Shown here in pieces: positions 38,060 to 47,370 of a stretch of DNA of 64,000 bases (the stretch's first letter is position 1; each line of letters opens with the position of its first letter). Both the position numbers and the translations under genes were made by a program. This DNA is from Porphyrobacter sp. AAP60 (lineage in GTDB: Bacteria; Pseudomonadota; Alphaproteobacteria; Sphingomonadales; Sphingomonadaceae). The stretch is taken from NCBI RefSeq assembly GCF_001296025.1, contig NZ_LJHV01000002.1, forward strand, positions 248,001-312,000, read 5' to 3'. A model generated the notes under the pieces. The model saw only the letters and a program-made list of their open reading frames with translations, was not told the DNA's origin and ran no database searches.

Positions 38060-39280
38060 TCAGGCGGCTTCCGCCAGCCGCATCTCGAGACGGTCCCAGA
38101 TTTCCACCAGCGCCTCGGTCAGTTCGTCCATCATCGCATCGGTGTGGTGCGGGCCGGGGGTGAAGCGCAGGCGCTCCGTCCCACGCGGCACGGTGGGGAA
38201 GTTGATCGGCTGCACATAGACGCCGTATTCGGCCAGCAGGATATCGCTGATCTTCTTGGCGCGGATCGGATCGCCGACCATCAGCGGCACTATGTGGGTG
38301 ACGCTGTCCATCACCGGCAGGCCCGCTTCGGCAAACTTCAGCTTGAGCATGGCAGCAGCGCGCATCTGCGCGTTCCGCTCGACACTGCTTTCCTTCAGAT
38401 GCCGCACCGAAGCCAGCACGCCTGCGACAAGTACCGGCGAAAGCGATGTGGTGAAGATAAAGCCCGGCGCATAGGAGCGGATGCAGTCCACCACCTTGGT
38501 GCTGGCCGCGATATATCCGCCCATCACGCCGAACGCCTTGCCCAGCGTGCCTTCGATAATGTCGATCCGGTGGGCTGCACCATCGCGTTCCGAAATGCCG
38601 CCGCCGCGCGCGCCGTACATGCCAACGGCGTGGACTTCATCGATATAGGTCAGCGCATTGTATTTTTCCGCAAGGTCGCAGATCGCGTGGATCGGGGCGA
38701 TGTCGCCATCCATCGAATAGACGCTTTCAAAGGCGATCAACTTGGGCGTTTCGATGTCGACGCTCGCCAGCAGTTCTTCAAGATGCGCGACATCATTGTG
38801 CCGGAACACCTTCTTTTCGCAGCCCGAATTGCGGATGCCCGCGATCATGCTGGCGTGGTTCAATTCGTCCGAAAAGATCACGCAGCCCGGCAGCAGCTTG
38901 GCCAGAGTGGAAAGCGTCGCATCGTTGGAAACATAGCCGCTGGTGAACAGCAGCGCGGTTTCCTTGCCGTGCAGATCAGCCAGTTCATTTTCCAACTGCA
39001 CGTGCAGGTGGGTGTTGCCGCCGATATTGCGCGTGCCGCCGGATCCTGCGCCGACATCGTGCAGCGCGGCTTCCATCGCGCCGATCACCTTGTCGTGCTG
39101 GCCCATGCAAAGGTAATCGTTGGAACACCACACCGTGATCGGCTTGGGCCCGTTGTGCCCGTGAAAGCAGCGCGCGTTGGGATAGGCGCCCTTGTTGCGC
39201 AGGATATCGATGAAGACGCGGTAACGGCCTTCCTCGTGCAGCCGGTCGATCGCGGAATCAAAAATCTGATCGTAGTTCAC
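38060..39280 (-). CDS. hemA: 5-aminolevulinate synthase (C4 pathway)
   Basis: A 406-residue PLP enzyme condensing glycine and succinyl-CoA to 5-aminolevulinate, the first tetrapyrrole precursor in Alphaproteobacteria. The N-terminal [11 protein letters not shown], the aspartate segment [10 protein letters not shown], and the PLP lysine in [13 protein letters not shown] are present, and the length equals that of family members. The start is GTG 39280 with a weak ribosome-binding site. It draws on succinyl-CoA, which the methylmalonyl-CoA mutase genes at the window's end can supply. The 170-base gap to murI carries a small hairpin near 39418-39437 (TTGCGA-TTGTT-TCGCAA). Confidence 0.95.
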   Translation of the reverse strand: MNYDQIFDSAIDRLHEEGRYRVFIDILRNKGAYPNARCFHGHNGPKPITVWCSNDYLCMGQHDKVIGAMEAALHDVGAGSGGTRNIGGNTHLHVQLENELADLHGKETALLFTSGYVSNDATLSTLAKLLPGCVIFSDELNHASMIAGIRNSGCEKKVFRHNDVAHLEELLASVDIETPKLIAFESVYSMDGDIAPIHAICDLAEKYNALTYIDEVHAVGMYGARGGGISERDGAAHRIDIIEGTLGKAFGVMGGYIAASTKVVDCIRSYAPGFIFTTSLSPVLVAGVLASVRHLKESSVERNAQMRAAAMLKLKFAEAGLPVMDSVTHIVPLMVGDPIRAKKISDILLAEYGVYVQPINFPTVPRGTERLRFTPGPHHTDAMMDELTEALVEIWDRLEMRLAEAA

Positions 39281-39450
39281 TATGCGCGTCTCGCTGCTCT
39301 CGCGGCCATCGGGGGCGGCTGCGGTTCCTGCCGTGTTTTGTGTCCCGCCTTAACGCATCAGATGGCGGTTGGTTTCGCGGATATTTAGAGCCGCGGGCGC
39401 GCTTTTGCCACAGCGATCTTTGCGATTGTTTCGCAAGGCATCGTGCGTTT

Positions 39451-40245
39451 TCAGAACGCTTCGGCAGGGCCGAAACCGCGCGCGGCCAGCGCCGGTTCAA
39501 GACCGTCTGCGCCCGCCAACGGCCCGGTGACGACAAAACGGCTGGGGCCAGTTGCGGCAAAGCGCTGACCTTCGAGAAGATGTGCGATCCGGCGGGCAAT
39601 GCCGCGGGCGCCATCAATCTGCGTGACCTGCGCGCCGAAAGCGGCACTGAGTTCTTCCGACAATAGCGGGAAGTGGGTGCAGGCGAGCACCAGTGTGTCG
39701 ATATCCGCGCCGCCCTCCATCGCGGTGAGCCTTGCATGGACATCCGCAATCAGCGCCGGATCGACTGGCTGCCCGCGCAGCTTGGCCTCTGCCGCGGCGA
39801 CAAGGCCCGGAGCGGCCACGCGCAGCAGGCGGGTGCCATTGGCGAACCTGGCTTCGAGATCATCGACATAGGCCTGGCGGATGGTTGCCTCTGTGCCGAC
39901 AAGCCCGATGGTGCCGGTTTTGGTGAGCGCGGCGGCAGGCTTGATCGCGGGCACCGTGCCCACCACCGGCACTTCCAGCACATCGCGCACCATGCCCAAT
40001 GCGATAGTGCTGGCGGTGTTGCAGGCGATGCAGACGAGGCGCGGGCGAAACCGTTCGGCCATGCGCCCCAGCAATCCGGCAACCCGCGCGCCAATCTGCG
40101 CCTCGGTCTTGGTGCCATAGGGCAGGCCCGCCAGATCGGCGGCGTAGATCACCGGCGCATCGGGCAGCACTTCGCGCAGGGCATCGTAAACGGTCAGCCC
40201 GCCAACGCCGGAATCGAACAGCAAAATGGGAGAGGATGGATTCAC
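39451..40245 (-). CDS. murI: Glutamate racemase
   Basis: A 264-residue racemase giving D-glutamate for peptidoglycan. FDSGVGGLTV is at the N-terminus, the two catalytic cysteines are in ACNTAST and ACTHFPLL, and the overall length fits. The start is GTG 40245 with GAGG five bases upstream. It is divergent from plsY; the gap holds a short repeat element. Confidence 0.93.
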   Translation of the reverse strand: MNPSSPILLFDSGVGGLTVYDALREVLPDAPVIYAADLAGLPYGTKTEAQIGARVAGLLGRMAERFRPRLVCIACNTASTIALGMVRDVLEVPVVGTVPAIKPAAALTKTGTIGLVGTEATIRQAYVDDLEARFANGTRLLRVAAPGLVAAAEAKLRGQPVDPALIADVHARLTAMEGGADIDTLVLACTHFPLLSEELSAAFGAQVTQIDGARGIARRIAHLLEGQRFAATGPSRFVVTGPLAGADGLEPALAARGFGPAEAF

Positions 40246-40340
40246 GAAAACCTCACTACCGTTCTCCCTGACCTTGTCGGAACCGAAGGTGGGTGAAACC
40301 CAACGGTTGTCTTTCTTTTGGTTTACGGGGCGCTAGAAGA

Positions 40341-40376
40341 AGGACAGTGCTTCGACAAGCTCAGCACGAACGGAGA
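40341..40376 (+). repeat. Repeat element, family B single arm before plsY
   Basis: The stretch reads AGGACAGTGCTTCGACAAGC followed by TCAGCACGAACGGAGA. It matches the right half of the element at 61201-61223. The end CGGAGAG sits seven bases before a TTG start, so the repeat provides the ribosome-binding site of plsY. Translated, it yields the false N-terminal peptide LRQAQHER that is a known mark of this repeat type. Confidence 0.8.
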
Positions 40377-40382
40377 GTTGTT

Positions 40383-40982
40383 TTGGAACTGCTTTTTGCC
40401 GCGCTTTTGGGGTTTGCGCTGGGATCGATTCCTTTCGGCCTGATCCTGACCCGCGCCGCCGGTTTGGGTGATGTCCGCAACATTGGCAGCGGCAGCATCG
40501 GCGCGACCAATGTGCTGCGCACCGGCAACAAGGGGCTGGCGGCAGCCACCGTGCTGCTCGATGCGGCCAAGGCGGCGGTGCCGGTGCTGGCGGCGGGGCA
40601 TTTCTGGCCCCAGGCTGACGGGCTCGCTGAAGGCGTAGCGGCAGTCGCGGCGGTGGCGGGGCATTGCTTCACCCCGTGGCTGGCGTTCAAAGGAGGCAAG
40701 GGCTTTGCCAGCGCGGCCGGCGCGCTGCTGGCGCTGGCGTGGCCGGCGATGCTGGCCTGCGCTGCGATCTGGGCGGCGGCGCTGTATCTCAGCCGGATTT
40801 CGAGCGTGTCTTCGATGGTGACCGTGGTCGCCGCGCCGCTGGTGGCGTGGGCGCTGGGGTATCCGCAAGCTATCGTGCCGCTGCTGGCGATTGCGGCGAT
40901 CGTGCTGGTGCAGCACCGCGCTAATATCGGGCGGCTGATGCGCGGGGAGGAGCCCAAAGTGGGTTCCTCTGCCAAGCCGTGA
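40383..40982 (+). CDS. plsY: Glycerol-3-phosphate acyltransferase PlsY
   Basis: A 199-residue membrane acyltransferase that uses acyl-phosphate to make lysophosphatidic acid in phospholipid synthesis. It has about five membrane helices and the family motifs GSIPFG, GSGSIGATNVLRTGNKG and HCFTPWLAFKGGKGF. The open frame reaches 40293, but the extra residues are the repeat element; TTG 40383, preceded by CGGAGAG, gives MELLFAALLGFALGS and the normal length (E. coli 205). dprA follows 16 bases after the stop on the same strand. Confidence 0.92.
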   Translation: MELLFAALLGFALGSIPFGLILTRAAGLGDVRNIGSGSIGATNVLRTGNKGLAAATVLLDAAKAAVPVLAAGHFWPQADGLAEGVAAVAAVAGHCFTPWLAFKGGKGFASAAGALLALAWPAMLACAAIWAAALYLSRISSVSSMVTVVAAPLVAWALGYPQAIVPLLAIAAIVLVQHRANIGRLMRGEEPKVGSSAKP

Positions 40983-40998
40983 TGCGGGGCATCATTTG

Positions 40999-42144
40999 AT
41001 GGAGCAACAGGGGTCGCAGCCGATGCTCTCGCAACACGAAGCCTTCGCCCGCATTCGCTTGCTGCGTTCGCCCAATATCGGGCCGGTGAGTTATCGCCAG
41101 CTGCTCGCCCGGTTCGGCACGGCGGCAGCGGCGCTGGAGGCCTTGCCTGATCTCGTCAGCCGGGGGCGGGGGCCGTATCGACCGGCACCTGCTGACAGCA
41201 TCGAGCGCGAGGTCGCCGCTGTGCGCAAGGCCGGGGCGCGGTACCTGTTCCACGATCAGCCCGATTACCCCGCACTGCTGGCCGAACTCGATTCCGCCCC
41301 GCCGATTATCACCTGCCGGGGACGTTTGGCACTGGCCAGCGCGCCGTGCGTAGCGCTGGTGGGTGCGCGCAACGCCAGCGCGGCGGCGGTCAAACTGGCG
41401 CGTGATTTCGGCGCAGGGTTGGCGGAGGCAGGCTTCACCGTCGTCTCCGGCCTCGCCCGCGGGATCGACGGTGCGGCACACGAAGGCGCATTGAGCCTGG
41501 AGTCTCGGCCCACGATCGGCGTGATAGCCAGCGGGATCGACATCACTTACCCCCCGCAGCATGTCGACTTGCAGGAACGTATCGCGTCAGAGGCGTTGCT
41601 GATCGCAGAACAACCCCCCGGCACCGAGCCGCGCGGTCGGCACTTTCCCAGTCGCAATCGCATAATCGCAGGCCTGGCGCTTGGCACGTTGGTGGTCGAA
41701 GCCGCGCCGAAATCGGGCAGCCTCATCACGGCGCGTTTGGCGGGCGAGGCGGGGCGCGAGGTCATGGCGATCCCCGGCTCCCCGCTCGATGCCCGCGCCC
41801 TGGGGTGCAATCAGTTGATCCGCGAGGGTGCGGTGCTGGTGCAGACGCCGGAGGAGGTGGTGGAACTGCTGCAAAGCTTCACCGGAGCGCCGCGGTCGCG
41901 CTTCCGGGTGAGCGAAAGCGCGGCAGATTTCGACTACGCCGAACTCGCCACAGCCGAATGGGACGGCGCAGGCACCGAAGCCATCGCCGCCCTGCTTTCC
42001 AACGCGCCTGTCGCAGTGGACGAGCTGATCCGGCAATCGGGAGCAAGCGCCGCCGCCGTGCACATGGCCCTGCTCGAACTGGAGCTGTCAGGCGATCTGG
42101 AGCGCCACGAAGGCGGGCTGGTGCGGCGCAGCGGGCCGCAATAG
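40999..42144 (+). CDS. dprA: DNA-processing protein DprA (Smf)
   Basis: A 381-residue DprA. It has an N-terminal helix-hairpin-helix/SAM-like part (LRSPNIGPVSYRQLL), the Rossmann-type core with VALVGARNAS, TVVSGLARGIDGAAHEGAL, GVIASGIDITYPPQ, FPSRNRIIAGLA and EAAPKSGSLITARLA, and a C-terminal winged-helix DML1-like part. DprA loads RecA on incoming single-stranded DNA during natural transformation; many non-competent bacteria also keep it. ATG 40999 is the likely start (a TTG precedes it). The stop is five bases from that of the convergent sodC with no terminator visible between. topA is in the region, as is frequent, but another gene separates it. Confidence 0.93.
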   Translation: MEQQGSQPMLSQHEAFARIRLLRSPNIGPVSYRQLLARFGTAAAALEALPDLVSRGRGPYRPAPADSIEREVAAVRKAGARYLFHDQPDYPALLAELDSAPPIITCRGRLALASAPCVALVGARNASAAAVKLARDFGAGLAEAGFTVVSGLARGIDGAAHEGALSLESRPTIGVIASGIDITYPPQHVDLQERIASEALLIAEQPPGTEPRGRHFPSRNRIIAGLALGTLVVEAAPKSGSLITARLAGEAGREVMAIPGSPLDARALGCNQLIREGAVLVQTPEEVVELLQSFTGAPRSRFRVSESAADFDYAELATAEWDGAGTEAIAALLSNAPVAVDELIRQSGASAAAVHMALLELELSGDLERHEGGLVRRSGPQ

Positions 42145-42149
42145 TGAAC

Positions 42150-42731
42150 TTAGCCGCCGCCGGGCACGATCACACCGCACGCAGCCCTGTCTCCGCTTGA
42201 TGCCATGTCGCGATAATCATCGACACCTGCGTGAACCATGATTGCAGAACCATCGGCATCGCTCAGCGAGTAAGGGTTGCGGTCGTCCTCTGTTTCGTTC
42301 AGCGACATTTCCGGCACGAACACATCACCGCGTGCAGTGCCATCATCTGCAACGACAATGTTGGGCAGATCACCGATGTGGTGACCGCCTTCAGTGCCGA
42401 AGCCGTGTTCTGACCCTTGCGGATTATAGTGTCCGCCGGCGGCCTTGAAATCGGGCGTGCACGCGCCGGTTTCGTGGATGTGCAATCCGTGCGGGCCCGG
42501 CGTCAGGTTAGCAAGATCGAGCGTGATGATCACGCCGTGGTGCGCCTGCCTGAAGGTTGCAGTACCGGCCTCTCCGCCATCGGCAGTCATCAGCGTCACG
42601 GACTTGGTGGCGCTGTCACTCTCCTGAGCAGCGGCATCCTCGGCAAAGCCGGAGGCGGGCAGAGCGACCATAGCGGCCATGCCGATAGCGGCAGCACCGC
42701 AAAGGCGGCGGATCGGGGTAGGGCAGCGCAT
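42150..42731 (-). CDS. sodC: Cu/Zn superoxide dismutase, periplasmic
   Basis: A 193-residue exported superoxide dismutase. The signal peptide includes GMAAMVALPASGFA (cleavage near residue 30). Metal ligands are visible: GLHIHETGAC (Cu His pair), GGHYNP (bridging His), GGHHIGDLPNI (Zn His and Asp) and AIMVHAG (Cu His); Cys residues in ETGACTP and RAACGV form the disulfide. AGGAG lies eight bases ahead of ATG 42731; the longer frame has no homology. Cu/Zn enzyme in the periplasm protects against external superoxide. Confidence 0.95.
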   Translation of the reverse strand: MRCPTPIRRLCGAAAIGMAAMVALPASGFAEDAAAQESDSATKSVTLMTADGGEAGTATFRQAHHGVIITLDLANLTPGPHGLHIHETGACTPDFKAAGGHYNPQGSEHGFGTEGGHHIGDLPNIVVADDGTARGDVFVPEMSLNETEDDRNPYSLSDADGSAIMVHAGVDDYRDMASSGDRAACGVIVPGGG

Positions 42732-42934
42732 GGGAAATCTCCTGATTGTCATGCCCCCACAAGTGCCGCCGCCGGTCGCATGTTCCCCCACAAGGGGCAG
42801 AACGGGCGGCGCACACGTTATGCTGCGCCTAATCGCCAGCTGCGCCAGACATCCTGCAAACCCGTTGCGCACGGGGATGCAATCACTAGGCTGGATTTGT
42901 CCAACCGTTTCAATGCCAAACGAAAGGCCGCCTT

Positions 42935-43594
42935 TTGAACGCCAGCTACCCGATCCGGCGCGAAGTCACCCACGGCGCGCTGATGGAGCAGACCTTTGGC
43001 AATCTCCGCCTGATCTGGCGCGAATTGCTGGCCTATCTGGCGGTCGCCACAGTGCTGGGTCTGGGAATGCCGCTGTTCGAAGACAAATCGACGGGGTTTA
43101 TTGAGCTCCTGTTCTATTTCGCCGGGCAATACTGGCTTTTCCGCCGCCTGCTGAAAAGGCGCGGGATGCTGCGGACACAGCGGATCCATTTCCTCAGCTT
43201 CTTTGGCCTTGCGCTGCTGTTGATTCTGCCGATCATGCTTGGCCTTGCCATGCTGATCGTGCCCGGTCTGTTTCTTGTCGCCCGCTGGATCGCCGCGCCT
43301 GCATATATCGTTGCAAGTGGCGAGGGTGCCTTCGCCGCCGCAAGTGCCAGCGCGGCGGCGGTGCGCGGCCAGACTGGCAAGGTTATGACAGCTGTGGTGG
43401 TGCTGTTCCTGATCATGATCGCGATCCTGACGCCAATAGCGGGCATTGATCGGGCGCTCGGCAGCCGGGCCGGGATGGAATTGATGAACGTTGTATCGGG
43501 GCACTTTCTGCCGCTGCTGTTGCTCGGCCTTTCGGTGGCGACCTATGAACGGCTGGGCTGCGAAGACACCACGATCGAGGATGTCTTCGGGTGA
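42935..43594 (+). CDS. Multi-spanning membrane protein, unknown function
   Basis: A 219-residue protein with about five hydrophobic helices (near residues 27-48, 55-70, 85-115, 145-168 and 185-205). The pattern GLFLVARWIAAPAYIV followed by EGAFAAASASAAAV resembles the membrane domain of glycerophosphodiester phosphodiesterase-like or DUF975-type proteins, but I do not recognise the family firmly. The start is TTG 42935 with AAAGG eight bases before it; no nearby ATG exists. It lies about 100 bases ahead of topA and may share its message. Function unknown. Confidence 0.65.
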   Translation: MNASYPIRREVTHGALMEQTFGNLRLIWRELLAYLAVATVLGLGMPLFEDKSTGFIELLFYFAGQYWLFRRLLKRRGMLRTQRIHFLSFFGLALLLILPIMLGLAMLIVPGLFLVARWIAAPAYIVASGEGAFAAASASAAAVRGQTGKVMTAVVVLFLIMIAILTPIAGIDRALGSRAGMELMNVVSGHFLPLLLLGLSVATYERLGCEDTTIEDVFG

Positions 43595-43692
43595 TCGGTC
43601 TTCCCCCTTTCGCTTGCACATCCCGCTTGACGATGTAAGCGCGGCGGCTCCACCCTCGCGCGTACACACGTAAGGGACACCCCGAAAGCATC

Positions 43693-46293
43693 ATGCAGCT
43701 TGTCATCGTTGAATCGCCCGCCAAGGCGAAGACTATCGAGAAATATCTCGGCAAGGACTTCAAGGTTCTCGCATCCTACGGCCACGTCCGCGATCTGCCG
43801 CCCAAGGATGGCAGCGTCGATCCTGATGCGGACTTCGCGATGGAGTGGGAACTTTACCGCGACAAGCAAAGCCGCTTCAAGGAAATCGCCGATGCCGCCA
43901 AGGGCGCAAGCCGTCTGGTGCTGGCGACTGACCCTGACCGCGAAGGCGAAGCGATCAGCTGGCACGTGCTGGAACTGCTGAAGAAACGCAAAAGCGTGCC
44001 GTCGCTGGTCGACCGCGTCACCTTCAACGCGATTACCAAGCAGGCCGTAACCGAAGCGATGGCCAAGCCCCGCGAACTCGATCAACCGCTGATCGACGCC
44101 TATCTGGCGCGGCGCGCGCTGGATTATCTGTTCGGCTTCACCCTGTCGCCGGTGCTGTGGCGCAAGCTGCCCGGCGCGAAAAGCGCAGGCCGCGTGCAAT
44201 CGGTCGCGCTGCGCCTGATCGTCGAGCGCGAGCGCGAGATCGAAGCCTTCCGCGCGGATGAATACTGGTCGGTCGTTGCGCGGATGATGCACGACGGCAC
44301 CGAATTCGATGCAAGGCTGGTGAAGTTCCGCGGCGACAAGCTGGAGAAGCTGAGCCTCGGTGCGCAAGGCATTGCCATGGAAGCCAAGGCGGCAGTCGAG
44401 GCCGGGCGCTTCACCGTCGAAGGCGTGGAGACCAAGCCGGTCAAGCGCAACCCCGCCCCGCCGTTCACGACATCGACGCTTCAGCAGGAGGCTGCGCGCA
44501 AGCTCGGCTACTCCGCGCAGCACACCATGCGACTGGCGCAGAGCCTGTATGAAGCGGGCGCAATCACTTACATGCGGACTGACGGCGTGCAGATGGATAT
44601 GAGCGCGATTATGGCCGCGCGCGATGCCATCGCGGAGCGTTTTTCCGAAGATTACCGTCCGGAAAAGCCGCGCTTTTACAGCACAAAAGCCAAGAACGCG
44701 CAGGAAGCGCACGAAGCGATCCGCCCGACCGATTTCACTCGCGACCGTGTTGGAGCGGGTGACGAGGGCAAGCTGTATGATCTGATCTTCAAGCGTGCCA
44801 TGGCAAGCCAGATGGCAACCGCGCAGTTGGAGCGGACCACCGTCACCTTGCGCGATGCCACCGGGCAGCACGAGTTGCGCGCCACCGGTCAGGTGGTGCG
44901 TTTCCCCGGCTTCCTTGCGGTCTATCAGGAAAGCTTCGACGATAGTGACGATGAGGACGGCAGCCTGCTGCCAGTGATGAAAGCCGGGGACGCGCCCGCC
45001 AAGCGCACGGTCGATGCCACCCAGCATTTCACCCAGCCGCCGCCGCGCTTTTCCGAAGCGTCACTGGTGAAACGGCTGGAGGAACTCGGCATCGGGCGCC
45101 CTTCGACCTATGCCTCGACCATCCAGACCCTGCGCGATCGTTCTTACGTCCGCATGGAAAAGAACCGTTTCTTCGCGGAAGAATCCGGCCGGTTGCTGAC
45201 CGCCTTCCTCGAACGCTTCTTCCCCACCTATGTCGCCTATGATTTCACCGCCGGAATGGAAGATGAACTCGATGTCGTCTCGGACGGGCGCGAGGAATAC
45301 AAGCTGTTGCTCGCCCGGTTCTGGAAGGACTTCAAACCCAAGGCCGACGAGGTGATGGAGAAGCTGCCTTCGGAAGTGACCGAGGCGCTGGACGAATACC
45401 TTTCCGACTTCCTGTTCCCGCCGCGTGAGGACGGGGCCGATCCGCGTGCGTGCCCGCTGTGCGCCAGCGAAGGCCGCGAAAATGGCCGCCTGAGCCTTCG
45501 CGGCGGCAAGTTCGGCGCGTTCGTCGCCTGCGCCAATTACCCCGAATGCAAGTTCACTCGCCGCTTTGCCCAGCCGGGCGGCGATGGCGCGGATGGGGCA
45601 GATGATGGCATCATGGGCCAGCACCCCGAAACGGGCGAGGATATCCACCGCAAGACCGGCCGTTTCGGCCCCTATGTGCAGATGGGTGATGGCAAGGAAG
45701 CCAAACGCGCCAGCATTCCCAAGGATCTCGACGATTTCGATCTCGATTGGGCAGTGAAGCTGCTCGATCTGCCGCGCATCGTCGGCGCGCACCCCGATAC
45801 GGGCAAGGAGATCGAAGCCAATATCGGGCGCTACGGTCCCTATCTCCGCCACGATGGCAAATACGGCAAACTGACCAATACCCGCGAGGTGTTCGAAGTC
45901 GGCATGAACCGCGCGGTCGATCTGTTGGCGCAGGCGGCCAATCGCGGCCCCGGCACCCGCGCCGCTGCCGAACCCATCGCCGCGCTGGGCGCGCACCCCA
46001 CCACGGCGGGCGAGATCAAGGTGATGCCGGGCCGTTATGGCCCCTATGTCACCGATGGCACCACCAACGCGACCATCCCCAAGGACGTGAAGCCCGAAGA
46101 CGTCACCCTCGATGCTGCCATCGCGCTGATCGATGCCCGCATTGCCAAGGGCCCGCCTGCCAAGAAAGGCCGGAAGAAAGCCGCGCCAAAGAAAGCGGCT
46201 GCCAAAAAGCCCGCAGCCAAGAAGGCGCCCGCAAAAAAACCGGCAGCCAAGAAGGCTCCGGCAAAGAAAAAAGCGGCGCCTGCGGCCAAATGA
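43693..46293 (+). CDS. topA: DNA topoisomerase I
   Basis: An 866-residue type IA topoisomerase that relaxes negative supercoils. The TOPRIM domain is at the N-terminus (VIVESPAKAKTIEKYLG; ATDPDREGEAISWH), the active-site Tyr293 is in ITYMRTDG, and one four-Cys zinc motif is in CPLCAS...CANYPEC. Three C-terminal GRYGPYV-type repeats follow (about residues 640-790). The protein ends with a 45-residue Lys/Ala/Pro-rich tail of repeated AAKKPAAKKAPAKK, like a histone-H1-type DNA-binding tail. Such tails are frequent in Alphaproteobacteria but this one is long. A terminator hairpin follows the stop. Confidence 0.96.
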   Translation: MQLVIVESPAKAKTIEKYLGKDFKVLASYGHVRDLPPKDGSVDPDADFAMEWELYRDKQSRFKEIADAAKGASRLVLATDPDREGEAISWHVLELLKKRKSVPSLVDRVTFNAITKQAVTEAMAKPRELDQPLIDAYLARRALDYLFGFTLSPVLWRKLPGAKSAGRVQSVALRLIVEREREIEAFRADEYWSVVARMMHDGTEFDARLVKFRGDKLEKLSLGAQGIAMEAKAAVEAGRFTVEGVETKPVKRNPAPPFTTSTLQQEAARKLGYSAQHTMRLAQSLYEAGAITYMRTDGVQMDMSAIMAARDAIAERFSEDYRPEKPRFYSTKAKNAQEAHEAIRPTDFTRDRVGAGDEGKLYDLIFKRAMASQMATAQLERTTVTLRDATGQHELRATGQVVRFPGFLAVYQESFDDSDDEDGSLLPVMKAGDAPAKRTVDATQHFTQPPPRFSEASLVKRLEELGIGRPSTYASTIQTLRDRSYVRMEKNRFFAEESGRLLTAFLERFFPTYVAYDFTAGMEDELDVVSDGREEYKLLLARFWKDFKPKADEVMEKLPSEVTEALDEYLSDFLFPPREDGADPRACPLCASEGRENGRLSLRGGKFGAFVACANYPECKFTRRFAQPGGDGADGADDGIMGQHPETGEDIHRKTGRFGPYVQMGDGKEAKRASIPKDLDDFDLDWAVKLLDLPRIVGAHPDTGKEIEANIGRYGPYLRHDGKYGKLTNTREVFEVGMNRAVDLLAQAANRGPGTRAAAEPIAALGAHPTTAGEIKVMPGRYGPYVTDGTTNATIPKDVKPEDVTLDAAIALIDARIAKGPPAKKGRKKAAPKKAAAKKPAAKKAPAKKPAAKKAPAKKKAAPAAK

Positions 46294-46299
46294 GGCGAG

Positions 46300-46321
46300 G
46301 GGCGGGCAAAATGGCCCGCCC
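46300..46321 (+). terminator. Hairpin terminator after topA
   Basis: Perfect 8-bp arms GGGCGGGC and GCCCGCCC with a 6-base loop, six bases after the topA stop. It is followed by ATCATC, without a T-run, so rho-independent action is plausible but not certain. Confidence 0.7.
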
Positions 46322-46391
46322 ATCATCTGCGCGTTCGTAAATCATAAAGCATTGCTGCCTATCACTGTGATCCCAGACCAGGGGCTGCACC

Positions 46392-46694
46392 GTGATAGAA
46401 ATTGAAGTCCAGAACGAGACCCACCAGAGCCAGGACCGCATCCGCTTCGCCGCGGTGCCGCGCATCGGCGAAGGCATTCGCCTGCGCGCACCCGACGGCA
46501 TGTGGGCAAGTTATGACGTGATCGACGTCTGGTACCAGAAAGCCGAATTCGGCGATGTCTGGATGCCATATCTGCACATCCGCATGACGCCGGGCGAAGC
46601 CGCCGGCACGCTGGAAGAGGCCGATCCCTACTCGGATGATTTCGCCGCCAAGGCTTTCGAAGCCAGCTTTGCGACGATGGACGGGGGACGATAG
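46392..46694 (+). CDS. Hypothetical protein of 100 residues
   Basis: The product is acidic with the segments RIRFAAVPRIGEGIRL and MWASYDVIDVWYQKAEFGDVWMPYLHIRM, which look like an all-beta small domain. I do not recognise the family; relatives of such size are probably conserved in Erythrobacteraceae, but that is a guess. The start is GTG 46392. The response regulator gene begins two bases after its stop, so the two are almost certainly co-transcribed and co-translated. Confidence 0.6.
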   Translation: MIEIEVQNETHQSQDRIRFAAVPRIGEGIRLRAPDGMWASYDVIDVWYQKAEFGDVWMPYLHIRMTPGEAAGTLEEADPYSDDFAAKAFEASFATMDGGR

Positions 46695-46696
46695 AC

Positions 46697-47359
46697 GTGC
46701 AGAACCTGATCAAGCGCAATTCCGGCCCCAACCGCCGTTCGGGCATGGAAGGCAAGACGCTGGCCGAAAAGCTCGCGCAGAACGAAGCCGCGCAGGAAGC
46801 GGTATACGCCGATGCCGCGCGTGTGGCCGAGGTTCCGGCGCAAGCGGATGATCGCCTGCCGGAACCGGCTTTTCCCGTGAAACCTGCCGGCTTTGAACCG
46901 GCGGCTGCGGACACAACGGAAACCGATGCCGTGGTCGCTGCCGCCAAGGCGATGCGCGAACGCTATGCTGGTGGTCCCGCACCATCGTCCGCTGCCAAAA
47001 CCTGCCTCATCGTCGATGACAGCCGCGTAATCCGCAAGGTTTCCAGCAAGATCGCGATCAGCCTCGGCTATGTTCCGATCGAGGCCGAAAACGGCGAAGA
47101 GGCGCTCGCCCGCTGCAAGAAGTCCATGCCCGATCTGGTGCTGACCGACTGGAACATGCCTGAAATGGACGGCATCGAATTCGTCGCCAAACTGCGCAGC
47201 ATTCCCACGCCCAAGGAGCCAGTGGTGGTGTTCTGCACATCGAACGGCGAGGCGAAGGACATCCACGACGGCATTGCTGCGGGCGCGGATGACTACATCG
47301 TCAAGCCGTTCGACGAGGCAGCGTTGAAGGCCAAGCTGGAGAAGCTGGGGCGAGGTTGA
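46697..47359 (+). CDS. Response regulator with long disordered N-terminal extension
   Basis: A 220-residue protein whose C-terminal 120 residues form a CheY-like receiver: VDDSR at 106-110, phospho-acceptor Asp151 in LTDWNMPEMDG, and Lys203 in IVKPFDE. The first 100 residues are low-complexity, Ala/Glu/Pro-rich and unlike any domain. The start GTG 46697 follows the previous stop by two bases with GGGGGAC ahead of it. No output domain, so it acts by protein contact or needs the extension. A related partner kinase is not nearby. The 3' end (encoding KLEKLGRG) recurs downstream in the repeat elements at 47486-47509 and 48058-48081. Confidence 0.82.
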   Translation: MQNLIKRNSGPNRRSGMEGKTLAEKLAQNEAAQEAVYADAARVAEVPAQADDRLPEPAFPVKPAGFEPAAADTTETDAVVAAAKAMRERYAGGPAPSSAAKTCLIVDDSRVIRKVSSKIAISLGYVPIEAENGEEALARCKKSMPDLVLTDWNMPEMDGIEFVAKLRSIPTPKEPVVVFCTSNGEAKDIHDGIAAGADDYIVKPFDEAALKAKLEKLGRG

Positions 47360-47370
47360 TAGCGCCACTT

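Noticed and set aside
43543..45027. 494-codon minus-strand frame opposite topA
   Set aside because: topA is intact on the plus strand; no start signals on the other.
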